A program made the translations under genes and the position numbers. The notes below the pieces were generated by a model. It made no database searches, had not been told where the DNA came from, and saw only the letters and a list, made by a program, of their open reading frames with translations. 64,000 bases of DNA from a virus, in the IMG/VR virus record IMGVR_UViG_3300027741_000024, positions 82,311-146,310 of that record. One strand, given 5' to 3'. This document shows, piece after piece, positions 9,071 to 17,333 of this stretch (within the stretch, counting starts at the first letter, position 1; each line of letters opens with the position of its first letter).

Positions 9071-9783
9071 AGATAGCATTATGTTTATCTGGTCAAGCAC
9101 GAAGTGTGGAAGCAGGATATGAATTTCATAAGAAAAATATTATAGAAGGTAATGATGTAACTGTATTCTTTCACACATGGACACAAGATGATATGAGTTT
9201 CTATCGGAAGATTATAGACTTGTATAATCCTGAATTATCGGTTGCTGAAGATCCGCTTGATGAAGATTTGTCAAAATACACAAGAACTCCACCACCATCA
9301 CCAAACTGGAAAGTAAAGGATGGTAGAATGTCAACATTTGCTCAACTGTATGCTATTCAAGGTTGCAATCAGTTGAAATCTGAATATGAACTTGAAAACA
9401 ATATGACATTTGATTGGGTGATTCGGTCACGATTTGATTTTGCCATCAACGCTAAGATACCGTTTGATGAATTGGATAACAGCAAACTGTACATTCCAAA
9501 TTGCCGTATGGTACCAACCAAAGATTTTGGTAATGATCAGTTCGCATTCTCATCATCTAAGAATATGGATAACTATGCAGAATGTTATAATCATATTGAC
9601 AAATTCTATGATTCTGGTGTACAATATATGTGTGAAGATTTTATGAGTGCTAACTGGAAGAAATACGGTATGGTTGGTGAGAATCTGGTATACTGTGATG
9701 TCAACCATCCATTTCCACCAGGTGAGTATAACGGAACACCACATTCTTTAATCAGGGAAGATTTTAAAAAATGGTTAACTTAG
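9067..9783 (+). CDS. glycosyltransferase-like protein
   Basis: 238 residues with the start MKIALCLSGQARS, then FFHTW, and WVIRSRFDFA near 118-127. This set occurs in a family of putative capsule/LPS transferases found in marine phages and bacteria. No biochemical assignment is safe. ATGA overlap upstream, 13-base overlap downstream. Confidence 0.55.
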   Translation: MKIALCLSGQARSVEAGYEFHKKNIIEGNDVTVFFHTWTQDDMSFYRKIIDLYNPELSVAEDPLDEDLSKYTRTPPPSPNWKVKDGRMSTFAQLYAIQGCNQLKSEYELENNMTFDWVIRSRFDFAINAKIPFDELDNSKLYIPNCRMVPTKDFGNDQFAFSSSKNMDNYAECYNHIDKFYDSGVQYMCEDFMSANWKKYGMVGENLVYCDVNHPFPPGEYNGTPHSLIREDFKKWLT

Positions 9784-10508
9784 TTATCTGTATGGCGGGT
9801 TATAATACCCGTTTTCATGATGTTGGTTTTGATATTCCAAAGTATCTGTTGCCTTGGAATAACACAACAATCATTCACGATATCTTAAATAATTTTGGTG
9901 AAACGTACCAAACAATTCTTGTTGCAAACAAGCGTGATGTTTATTTCAAAGATCAATTACTAGAAACCATCAAACCATTTGGATTAGATGAGAAGAACAT
10001 TCTATACATTGGTGATACTAAAGGTCAAGCACATACTGCTGCCATAGGTATTGATCAACTGTATGATGACAACATACCAACATTCATTCATAATGCAGAT
10101 ACAATTGTTACAGGTCGATCTTTAAATCTGATTGCTGATTCGATGAATAATCTGTATGATGCTTATATTGATGTGTTTGTTGGCAACTCACCAAAGTATT
10201 CATATGTTCGGGCATTTGAAGAAACTGTACTGGAAATTGTAGAGAAGAAACAAATCTCACCATATGCTTCATCAGGACTATATGGATTTTTGACGGGTAA
10301 TATGTACATGAGTTTTTTTAATTCACTTTGGGCGAAACAATATGAAGAAAAGAGTGAACTGTATGTAGCAGATGTGATTCAAAGTATGATTGCTGGAGGT
10401 AAACAAGTATTCATGAATGGTCTTGGAAATAACCAAGAAACGATTGTACTTGGCAGTCCACAAGAATATGGTATTGAGATAGCAAGACAAACATTAGGTG
10501 CAAGATGA
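9771..10508 (+). CDS. sugar-phosphate nucleotidyltransferase
   Basis: 245 residues. The N-terminal MAGYNTRFHDVGFDIPKYLLP is the G-x-(G)-x-R-F...PK nucleotide-binding signature of sugar nucleotidyltransferases, and FIHNADTIV near residue 103 supplies the metal-binding Asp. The expected reaction is NTP + sugar-1-phosphate to NDP-sugar. It lies between a transferase and a kinase, which fits an activation step. Confidence 0.8.
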   Translation: MVNLVICMAGYNTRFHDVGFDIPKYLLPWNNTTIIHDILNNFGETYQTILVANKRDVYFKDQLLETIKPFGLDEKNILYIGDTKGQAHTAAIGIDQLYDDNIPTFIHNADTIVTGRSLNLIADSMNNLYDAYIDVFVGNSPKYSYVRAFEETVLEIVEKKQISPYASSGLYGFLTGNMYMSFFNSLWAKQYEEKSELYVADVIQSMIAGGKQVFMNGLGNNQETIVLGSPQEYGIEIARQTLGAR

Positions 10509-11473
10509 TATCCGCAGTAAAGAAACTTAAAGGTGGTTCCCTTAGTTCCACATACTATATTAAATCTTGTGAACAAGAATGTATCAGTAAAGAAATTGTT
10601 CGTGATCAAAATCGTGAATATGGTTTCGTTCGTTGGTATTCACAACTAAAGAAATTGCAACGATATAATACATTGTATCCTAATCTATTTCCACAAGTTA
10701 TTAATGTTGGTGTTGATCACAATAAAGCATTCTTCAAAATAGAATATATGAAAGGTTTTCGTGACATTAAAAATATTCTGACTAACGACACTCTGACTGA
10801 TGAACAAATCTTTCGTATGAGTCAAGCGGTGTGGAAAGGTCTGAATCAACTTCATTCAGTCACACATGATCCAATACCGGGAGCAGGTAATTTATATTTT
10901 GAAGAAGAAGTACAACAAAAGATAACCGATGCACTTGTTGTGCCAGAGTTTGCTGAGTTTTATTCTTATGGAACATATGAGTATCATGATACAATTGTTC
11001 AAGGTATAGGTGCTTCAATAAACGACTTAGAAAATTTCTTTTCCGAGTTAAAGTTGGTACAAGAGGAAAACATTCATGGTAATCCTACACTAGAAAACAT
11101 TTTATATTCATTTGAGGAAGATCGTGTGGTATTTATTGATGTATATGAAGAAAGTATGATTGATACTAGGTTTTTGGACTATGCACAAGTTTTACAATGC
11201 TCACGCAGTAATTATGGTTACATAAATGATAATCAGGTAGATATAGATGGTGTTTCTGTAACTCATAGGTTGCAGATACCAAAGAATTTTGAAACCTTTA
11301 ACTATCATTTTGAGTCAGGAATTACCGAAAAAAGAACTAAAGAGATTGTGAACATTTTTGAGGCAACTCAGTTCATTCGTATGCTTCCATTCAAAGTTCT
11401 GGCAGGTGATATAGATAAAGCAAAGTTCTTTTATATTCAGGCGTGTTATTTGTTAAGTAAGGTATTTAAATGA
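10505..11473 (+). CDS. small-molecule kinase, aminoglycoside/choline kinase fold
   Basis: 322 residues. HGNPTLENIL near 197 is the H-G-[DN]-x4-N catalytic loop of APH/choline kinases, and VVFIDVYE follows as the metal-binding Asp. The usual catalytic Asp is Asn in HGN, as in some active members. It probably phosphorylates a sugar or cyclitol for the neighbouring nucleotidyltransferase. ATGA overlaps on both sides. Confidence 0.7.
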   Translation: MISAVKKLKGGSLSSTYYIKSCEQECISKEIVRDQNREYGFVRWYSQLKKLQRYNTLYPNLFPQVINVGVDHNKAFFKIEYMKGFRDIKNILTNDTLTDEQIFRMSQAVWKGLNQLHSVTHDPIPGAGNLYFEEEVQQKITDALVVPEFAEFYSYGTYEYHDTIVQGIGASINDLENFFSELKLVQEENIHGNPTLENILYSFEEDRVVFIDVYEESMIDTRFLDYAQVLQCSRSNYGYINDNQVDIDGVSVTHRLQIPKNFETFNYHFESGITEKRTKEIVNIFEATQFIRMLPFKVLAGDIDKAKFFYIQACYLLSKVFK

Positions 11474-12609
11474 ATGATTTTATGATGGATTACGACAAGT
11501 TCAAACGGACTTGGACAGTCAAAACAGAATTACCAGTAGAGTTCAAACTAACATACTCTGCTGATATTTTCAATCCTTTGAACCATGACTTGGTATCGTA
11601 TAAGACTAACGATAGAGTGATGATTGTTATTGATCAGAATGTTCATAAGTTTTACACTGTAGAATTAATGAACTATTTCAATTCCCATAATGTTAAATAT
11701 TCTATGTTGGTTATTGATACTGACGAAGAAAGCAAGACATGGGAAGATGCAGACTATATTTTACAATTTTTTGAAGATGAAGGAGTGTTACGCCGTGAAC
11801 CGATTATCGCCATTGGTGGTGGTGTCTTGCTTGACATTGTTGGGTTTGCTTGCAGCATATATCGCCGTGGAATCCCTTACATCAAAGTCCCAACTACTTT
11901 ACTGGCCATTGTTGATGCTTCCGTAGGGTCGAAGGTAGCAGTTAATCATTTTGAAAGACGCAATCGTCTTGGTGCATACTATCCACCAATTGCCACATTG
12001 ATCGACAAGAAGTTCATTAAGACACAAAGTGAACGTGAAATCGTTAATGGTATTGCTGAGATATTCAAGTTAGCAGTTATCAAATCACCAGAACTATTCA
12101 CACTACTTGAAGAGAATGCTGAACTGTTGATTGAAGAGAAGTTTCAGCACGGCGCAGTACCAGTTCGTGTCATCAATCTTGCTATCACAGATATGATTGC
12201 TGAACTTGGTCCTAATCTATGGGAAAGAAAACTAGATCGATGTGTAGACTTTGGTCACACATTCAGTCCTGTGATTGAGATGACAAATATACCAGAATTA
12301 TTGCATGGGGAAGCAGTAGCACTTGATTGCTTGTATAGTTCATGTATTGCTTGTCTGCGTGGTTACATAGGTCAGAGTGTTCTCAACAGAATATTCAATC
12401 TAGCAAAACGATTAAAACTAAAAACATTTCATGAAGGTTTCACAAACATGGAATTACTTCAGAAAAGTTTATCGGACGCAACTAAACATCGTAATGGTAA
12501 TCAGTATGCACCGTTGCCAATATATGTGGGTAATTATAAAATTGTGAATGATATTACAAAATCGGAAATGGAATACGCTATCGCACTTTTTAGGACTTAT
12601 CATGATTAA
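11470..12609 (+). CDS. sugar-phosphate cyclase, EEVS/dehydroquinate synthase family
   Basis: 379 residues, full length for the family. Visible are the NAD-binding GGG at 116-118 with D122, VPTTLLAIVDASVGSKVAVN (140-159), and likely zinc ligands E197, H263 and H279. NRLGAYYPP at 165-173 resembles the 2-epi-5-epi-valiolone synthase type rather than the NMIGAF/NLVGAF of AroB, though LLHGEAVA is AroB-like. Substrate is therefore sedoheptulose 7-phosphate or DAHP. The neighbours (kinase, nucleotidyltransferase, SDR) favour a cyclitol. Confidence 0.8.
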   Translation: MNDFMMDYDKFKRTWTVKTELPVEFKLTYSADIFNPLNHDLVSYKTNDRVMIVIDQNVHKFYTVELMNYFNSHNVKYSMLVIDTDEESKTWEDADYILQFFEDEGVLRREPIIAIGGGVLLDIVGFACSIYRRGIPYIKVPTTLLAIVDASVGSKVAVNHFERRNRLGAYYPPIATLIDKKFIKTQSEREIVNGIAEIFKLAVIKSPELFTLLEENAELLIEEKFQHGAVPVRVINLAITDMIAELGPNLWERKLDRCVDFGHTFSPVIEMTNIPELLHGEAVALDCLYSSCIACLRGYIGQSVLNRIFNLAKRLKLKTFHEGFTNMELLQKSLSDATKHRNGNQYAPLPIYVGNYKIVNDITKSEMEYAIALFRTYHD

Positions 12610-13279
12610 GAAAAATGCTGTGGTGACAGGTTGCAGTTATGGTTTGGGTGCAGAGATTTGTCGTAAATTAATTGACGATGGTTATCATGTCTATGGTCTA
12701 TCACGCAGTAAACCACCAGAAAGTTTCTTGAAATTTCCAGAAGATTTTACATGGGTTGAATGTGATATTTCAAGTTACGATGACGTTAGATTGGCATTCA
12801 AATATATGAACCAATATACCGATATCCTAGTCAATAATGCTGGTGTATTTACTGGTGGAAAGTTTGCAGCACAAAATCATGAAGCAATTGATAAAGTTAT
12901 TGATGTTAATGTCAAAGGTGCGATGTATGTTACCAACGAAGCATTGAAGTGGATGCCATCAGGATCACGCATATTCTTTATTAATTCAGTTTCTGGTTTG
13001 TATGAGATAGAGTATGAAGCAATCTATGGTGCATCTAAACATGCACTCACTGCATTTGCGGGTGTGTTAGGTAAAGAATTGCAAAGTCGTGGCATCTATG
13101 TAACTAGTATTCATCCTGGCAGTATTGAGACTCCGATGCAACGAAATAATCCGAACAATGCACCAGATAAGTTTTTGAAACCAGAAGAGATTGCTAATCT
13201 GATTTCATTTATTTGTAAGACCGAAAATGTAGAATATAAAACAATCAAACTATTTCCAAGGACAGAATGGCACCAATGA
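12602..13279 (+). CDS. short-chain dehydrogenase/reductase
   Basis: 225 residues from ATG 12602, overlapping the cyclase end by eight bases. It has TGCSYGLG (TGxxxGxG cofactor loop), NNAG, a catalytic Ser in INSVSG and Y-G-A-S-K. Likely NAD(P)-dependent oxidation or reduction of the cyclase product or a derived sugar. Confidence 0.9.
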   Translation: MIKKNAVVTGCSYGLGAEICRKLIDDGYHVYGLSRSKPPESFLKFPEDFTWVECDISSYDDVRLAFKYMNQYTDILVNNAGVFTGGKFAAQNHEAIDKVIDVNVKGAMYVTNEALKWMPSGSRIFFINSVSGLYEIEYEAIYGASKHALTAFAGVLGKELQSRGIYVTSIHPGSIETPMQRNNPNNAPDKFLKPEEIANLISFICKTENVEYKTIKLFPRTEWHQ

Positions 13280-13974
13280 AAGATAAAACATTATTCATCG
13301 TAACATCAGCTTTGAATGCTGATATGGGTGTGGTTAGTCGCACCGACAGGTTTGATCAGACTATGAAAGGTCTGATATCAATTCGTAAGTATGTACCTGA
13401 TGCCATTATTCTTTTAACAGATGGATCGCCTCATGAAATTGAAAAAGCAAAATTAAAAGCAATTTCACACTTTGCTAATTTTGCTGCCGATTTTTCTGGC
13501 GATGAACAAATAACTGAGTTGGCTATTAATCATCGTAAAAGTGAAGCAGAAAATCTTTTGATGTTGAAAACTTTAATGCTTTTACAACAAGATGAGGATA
13601 TGAAAGAAGTTATGAATAATGTTGAACGTATATTCAAGTTATCAGCACGAACTGATCTGACTGATGAATTTAACGTTGAAGAACATATGCATCAGGGTAA
13701 GTACGTATTTAAGAAAAGGATGCCAACTTGGTTGGAAGATTCTCGTAATGAGTTTGCTACAGACCTACTGATTACACGTATGTTTTCGTTCTGTCCAACA
13801 CTGATGAACGATTACATGAAAATGTGTGAAAATAATATTTCACTGATTCTTCAGACTAGAATTGATACGGAACACGCACATTTTGTCAATATTAACAAAG
13901 ATTTATTAGTAGAATTAGATGAAATTCACTGTACAGGCATCATGGCTGGCACTGGTGCAGTTGAAAATTACTAA
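13267..13974 (+). CDS. unknown protein ending the sugar operon
   Basis: 235 residues. ATG 13267 has AAGGA five bases upstream; ATG 13276 is an alternative with an ATGA overlap. It starts with strands LFIVTSALN and AIILLTDGSPHEIEKAK, reads like an alpha/beta transferase domain, and has FKLSARTDLTDEF resembling the RSRFDFA stretch of the gene at 9067. A glycosyltransferase-like fold is plausible but not shown. Confidence 0.5.
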   Translation: MAPMKDKTLFIVTSALNADMGVVSRTDRFDQTMKGLISIRKYVPDAIILLTDGSPHEIEKAKLKAISHFANFAADFSGDEQITELAINHRKSEAENLLMLKTLMLLQQDEDMKEVMNNVERIFKLSARTDLTDEFNVEEHMHQGKYVFKKRMPTWLEDSRNEFATDLLITRMFSFCPTLMNDYMKMCENNISLILQTRIDTEHAHFVNINKDLLVELDEIHCTGIMAGTGAVENY

Positions 13975-14011
13975 ATAGAAGAAAACGTAACCCTGCTGTA
14001 GAGGCGGATAA

Positions 14012-16126
14012 ATGAAATTTAGCGATTTTCTGCGTGAGCAGAAAGAAAAACATGCTGTACTGGCATTCGGGCGTATGAACCCGATAACTTCTGGTCACGA
14101 AAAATTAGTCAACAAAGTCAAAGATATTGCCGATAAAGTCGGTGGTTCTCATCACATCGTTCTGTCACATTCACAAGACTCTAAAAAGAATCCTCTTACA
14201 GCAGCACAAAAAGTCAAGCATGCCAAACGTGCATTTCCCAATACTAATTTTACTGCCGCAAATAAAGATGCACCAACATTCTTTCATCACGCAGAGAAAC
14301 TTCATAAACAAGGTGTAACTCACCTTCATATGGTAGGTGGTTCTGATCGTACAGACGAGTACCATAAACTCTTACACAAGTATAATGGTACACATGAAGG
14401 TGCTCGGTTTAACTTCAAATCAATCAAAGTCCATTCTGCTGGTGAACGTGATCCTGATGCTGAAGGCACAACTGGTATTTCCGCAAGTAAGATGCGTGAA
14501 CATGCCACTAAAGGCAACTTCAAAGAATTCAAAAAAGGTGTACCATCTTCAATGTCTCATGAACATGCTAAACACATGTACAATGATGTTCGTAAAGGCA
14601 TGAATCTGCATGAGTCTATTCTAGCAGAAGGTGTACACGATAAAGCAATATTCAAAGCCGTATTTTTAGCAGGTGGTCCAGGTTCTGGTAAAGATTATGT
14701 TCTGTCAAATACACTTGACGGACACGGCATGATTGAAATCAATTCAGATAAAGCATTAGAGTATCTGATGGATAAAGAAAATCTGGATAAGACTATGCCA
14801 GATAACGAAGCAGGACAACGTAATGCAGTTCGCAAAAAGGCTAAAGATATTACAGAAATTCGTAATCGTCTAGCACTTCATGGTCGTAATGGCTTAATCA
14901 TTAATGGCACTGGTGCTGATCCAAAAGAATATGAAGAAATCAAAAAGAAACTAGAGAAGTTAGGTTACGATACTTCAATGATCATGGTTAATACCGATGA
15001 TGAAGTATCAAAAGCCAGAAATGTAGAACGTGGTCAACGTGGTGGTCGTACAGTGCCAGAAGAGATTCGTAAGAAAAAATGGGAAGAAGTACAGGCAGCA
15101 CGTGCTCAGTTTTCTAAAATATTTCGCAACAACTATATTGAATTTGATAACTCTGAAGATTTACGTAATGCATCACCAGATGTTGTCAAAGCAAAAAAAG
15201 AAGAGATGCAACAAATTTTCAAACAGATTCAAAAGTTTGTTGATACGCCTCCAAAAAGTGAACAATCAAAACATTGGATAGCATCAGAGTTAGGTCAAAA
15301 AGACACAGCACCAATTAGCAAAACCGCACAACCTAATACAAATGCAAAAACAAACGATGAGATGAATGCGATGGGTCTTGAGTATTATGGATTCGGTCGT
15401 TACGGTAAAAATGGTAAAGTTACTCATCGTTCAGTGCATGATCATTTAGTGCCAGTTGAGAAAATTGCTAAAAAAGTCAACGAAGCATTTGAAGATTTGT
15501 TTGAAGAAGAAGAAAAAAAGAAAAAACAAAAACTTATGTCGGATACAAATGGAAAACCAAAAGTGTTTCATTTTCGTATGTCTGCTGCAAAGGAAGCACA
15601 TCGTAACAATGGTATAGTTCACAAAGTTGGAAAAACGTATGTTGTTAAAATCAGAGAGGACTTAAATGAAATATCTTCACCAGATAATAATGCTATTGAA
15701 GCAATTTATGGACAAAATATCTCCACCCCCAGTGCAAAACAACTTGGCAAAGTTGGAACCAACTTTAGACCAAAAGGAAAACCTGCCCTTGACAAACCAG
15801 TCAGTGAGTCGGACAACGGAAGCGGAAGTGAAACCCGCCCGAAAATCACCCTCAACAAAATCAAAGAAAACTGGAACAAGAAAACCCAAGAGTCCATCGA
15901 CAAAGGGATAGAACCAGGTCTTTCAATGGCAAGTTCAGGTGAATCACCTGCACGTGATACTGGTGAGAAGTTAAGTAAGAGAGGTAAAGCAACACAAGTT
16001 ATACCATCATCAATCACTGAGTTGACTGGTGATGAAACAACTGCATCTATTGGTGATCAAAAAGAAGATGAGTTGAAGAAAAAAGGTATCTCACTTACAA
16101 CATTTAAAAAGAGAAACTTTGTATGA
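14012..16126 (+). CDS. bifunctional nucleotidyltransferase-P-loop kinase fusion, probably virion-associated
   Basis: 704 residues in three parts. Residues 15-165 are a cytidylyltransferase/NMN-adenylyltransferase fold: FGRMNPITSGH (19-29) is the HxGH-type site and GISASKMR (155-162) the ISxxxxR site. Residues 210-400 are a P-loop kinase with GGPGSGKDY (221-229), zeta-toxin-like in layout. The remaining 300 residues are Lys/Glu-rich and low complexity. The leader MKFSDFLREQ resembles the T4 capsid-targeting peptide with an L-x-E site. Reaction unknown: NAD or CDP-alditol metabolism are candidates. Confidence 0.75.
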   Translation: MKFSDFLREQKEKHAVLAFGRMNPITSGHEKLVNKVKDIADKVGGSHHIVLSHSQDSKKNPLTAAQKVKHAKRAFPNTNFTAANKDAPTFFHHAEKLHKQGVTHLHMVGGSDRTDEYHKLLHKYNGTHEGARFNFKSIKVHSAGERDPDAEGTTGISASKMREHATKGNFKEFKKGVPSSMSHEHAKHMYNDVRKGMNLHESILAEGVHDKAIFKAVFLAGGPGSGKDYVLSNTLDGHGMIEINSDKALEYLMDKENLDKTMPDNEAGQRNAVRKKAKDITEIRNRLALHGRNGLIINGTGADPKEYEEIKKKLEKLGYDTSMIMVNTDDEVSKARNVERGQRGGRTVPEEIRKKKWEEVQAARAQFSKIFRNNYIEFDNSEDLRNASPDVVKAKKEEMQQIFKQIQKFVDTPPKSEQSKHWIASELGQKDTAPISKTAQPNTNAKTNDEMNAMGLEYYGFGRYGKNGKVTHRSVHDHLVPVEKIAKKVNEAFEDLFEEEEKKKKQKLMSDTNGKPKVFHFRMSAAKEAHRNNGIVHKVGKTYVVKIREDLNEISSPDNNAIEAIYGQNISTPSAKQLGKVGTNFRPKGKPALDKPVSESDNGSGSETRPKITLNKIKENWNKKTQESIDKGIEPGLSMASSGESPARDTGEKLSKRGKATQVIPSSITELTGDETTASIGDQKEDELKKKGISLTTFKKRNFV

Positions 16127-17304
16127 AAAAGTTTGAACAATTCGTAAAAGAAGAAAATAAATCTGGAGATTCTTCTTTGCATGATTGGTTTACTAAAAGT
16201 AAATCATCAGATGGTAAACCAGGATGGGTTCAGTTGGGTGGGCGATATGCAGGAAAATCGTGTGCCAAACAGCCAGGTCAAACTACTAAACCGAAATGCG
16301 GTAGTTCAAAGATGGCAGCATCAATGTCAGACAAAGAAGAGGATGCAGCCGCAAAAAGAAAAAGAGCACAGGATCCCAATCCAAATAGAAGTGGCGCACC
16401 AATAAATGTTCCAACAGAAGGAAAACGAAAGATGAAAGAAGAGTGGAGTCAAAAATATAAAAATTCAATTAACTGTTCACATCCTAAAGGATTCAGTCAA
16501 AAGGCACATTGCGCTGGCAAGAAAAAACAGAATGAATCTACTGATATGGAAATGGTATGCGAAGATTGCGGTATGTGCCAGACACATGGTAATCATTCAC
16601 ATGATACTTTAGGTGAAGCATGTTGGACAGGATATGAAAAAAAAGGAATGAAAACAATGTTTGGTAAGAAGTATCCTAACTGCGTTAAAAAAGAAAGTAT
16701 TGAAGAATATATAGCTAAGAGTGAATGTCCAGAATGTGGTGGACATATGGTTTCAGAAGATGAGTTGACAGAAGAAAAAGATGCCTGTTACCATAAAGTA
16801 AAATCACGATACTCAGTATTTCCAAGTGCATATGCATCGGGTGCATTGGTCAAGTGCCGTAAAGTGGGTGCTGCCAATTGGGGAAATAAAACAAAACAAG
16901 AAGCAACTCAATTAATACCGTTCAAGGCATTTATTAACGAAGCCGCCAATGCTGCACAACAGGCAGCGATTGCAATCAATATGAAAAAGAAAGGCATCAA
17001 GCCTAAGAATGAAGAAGTTGAATTGGATGAGACTGAAGCATGGACACGCAAAGAAGGACAGAATTCAGAAGGTGGTTTAAATCATAAAGGTATTGAATCA
17101 TATCGTGCTGCACATCCTGGCTCACACTTATCTATGGCTGTAACAACAAAGCCAAGTAAATTGAAAGCAGGTTCTAAGGCAGCAAACAGAAGAAAATCAT
17201 TTTGTGCTAGAATGGGTGGCATGAAGAAAAGATTAACATCAGCAAAGACCGCACGTGATCCAGATTCACGTATCAATAAGGCTTTGCGTAAATGGAATTG
17301 CTAA
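16123..17304 (+). CDS. mosaic Cys-rich basic protein (DUF5872/DUF6321-like segments)
   Basis: 393 residues, ATGA overlap with the previous gene. It begins MKKFEQFVKEE, a capsid-targeting-like leader. Separate conserved blocks follow: HDWFTKSKSSDGKPGWVQLGG with CAKQPGQTTKPKCGSSK, a CEDCGMC zinc-like knuckle, CPECGGHM, KVKSRYSVFPSAYASGALVKCRK, and a C-terminal GLNHKGIESYRAAHPGS block with many Arg/Lys. Such blocks recur in different orders in phage proteins (by recollection DUF5872 and DUF6321). Probably an internal DNA-associated virion protein. Confidence 0.6.
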   Translation: MKKFEQFVKEENKSGDSSLHDWFTKSKSSDGKPGWVQLGGRYAGKSCAKQPGQTTKPKCGSSKMAASMSDKEEDAAAKRKRAQDPNPNRSGAPINVPTEGKRKMKEEWSQKYKNSINCSHPKGFSQKAHCAGKKKQNESTDMEMVCEDCGMCQTHGNHSHDTLGEACWTGYEKKGMKTMFGKKYPNCVKKESIEEYIAKSECPECGGHMVSEDELTEEKDACYHKVKSRYSVFPSAYASGALVKCRKVGAANWGNKTKQEATQLIPFKAFINEAANAAQQAAIAINMKKKGIKPKNEEVELDETEAWTRKEGQNSEGGLNHKGIESYRAAHPGSHLSMAVTTKPSKLKAGSKAANRRKSFCARMGGMKKRLTSAKTARDPDSRINKALRKWNC

Positions 17305-17333
17305 AAAAATTAAAAATAAAATAGGAGACTTAG

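Noticed and set aside
9596-9625. TTGACA-N18-TACAAT inside the transferase gene at 9067
   Set aside because: Spacing is off from the 17 used elsewhere and it is 145 bases before the next start; likely chance in AT-rich coding DNA.
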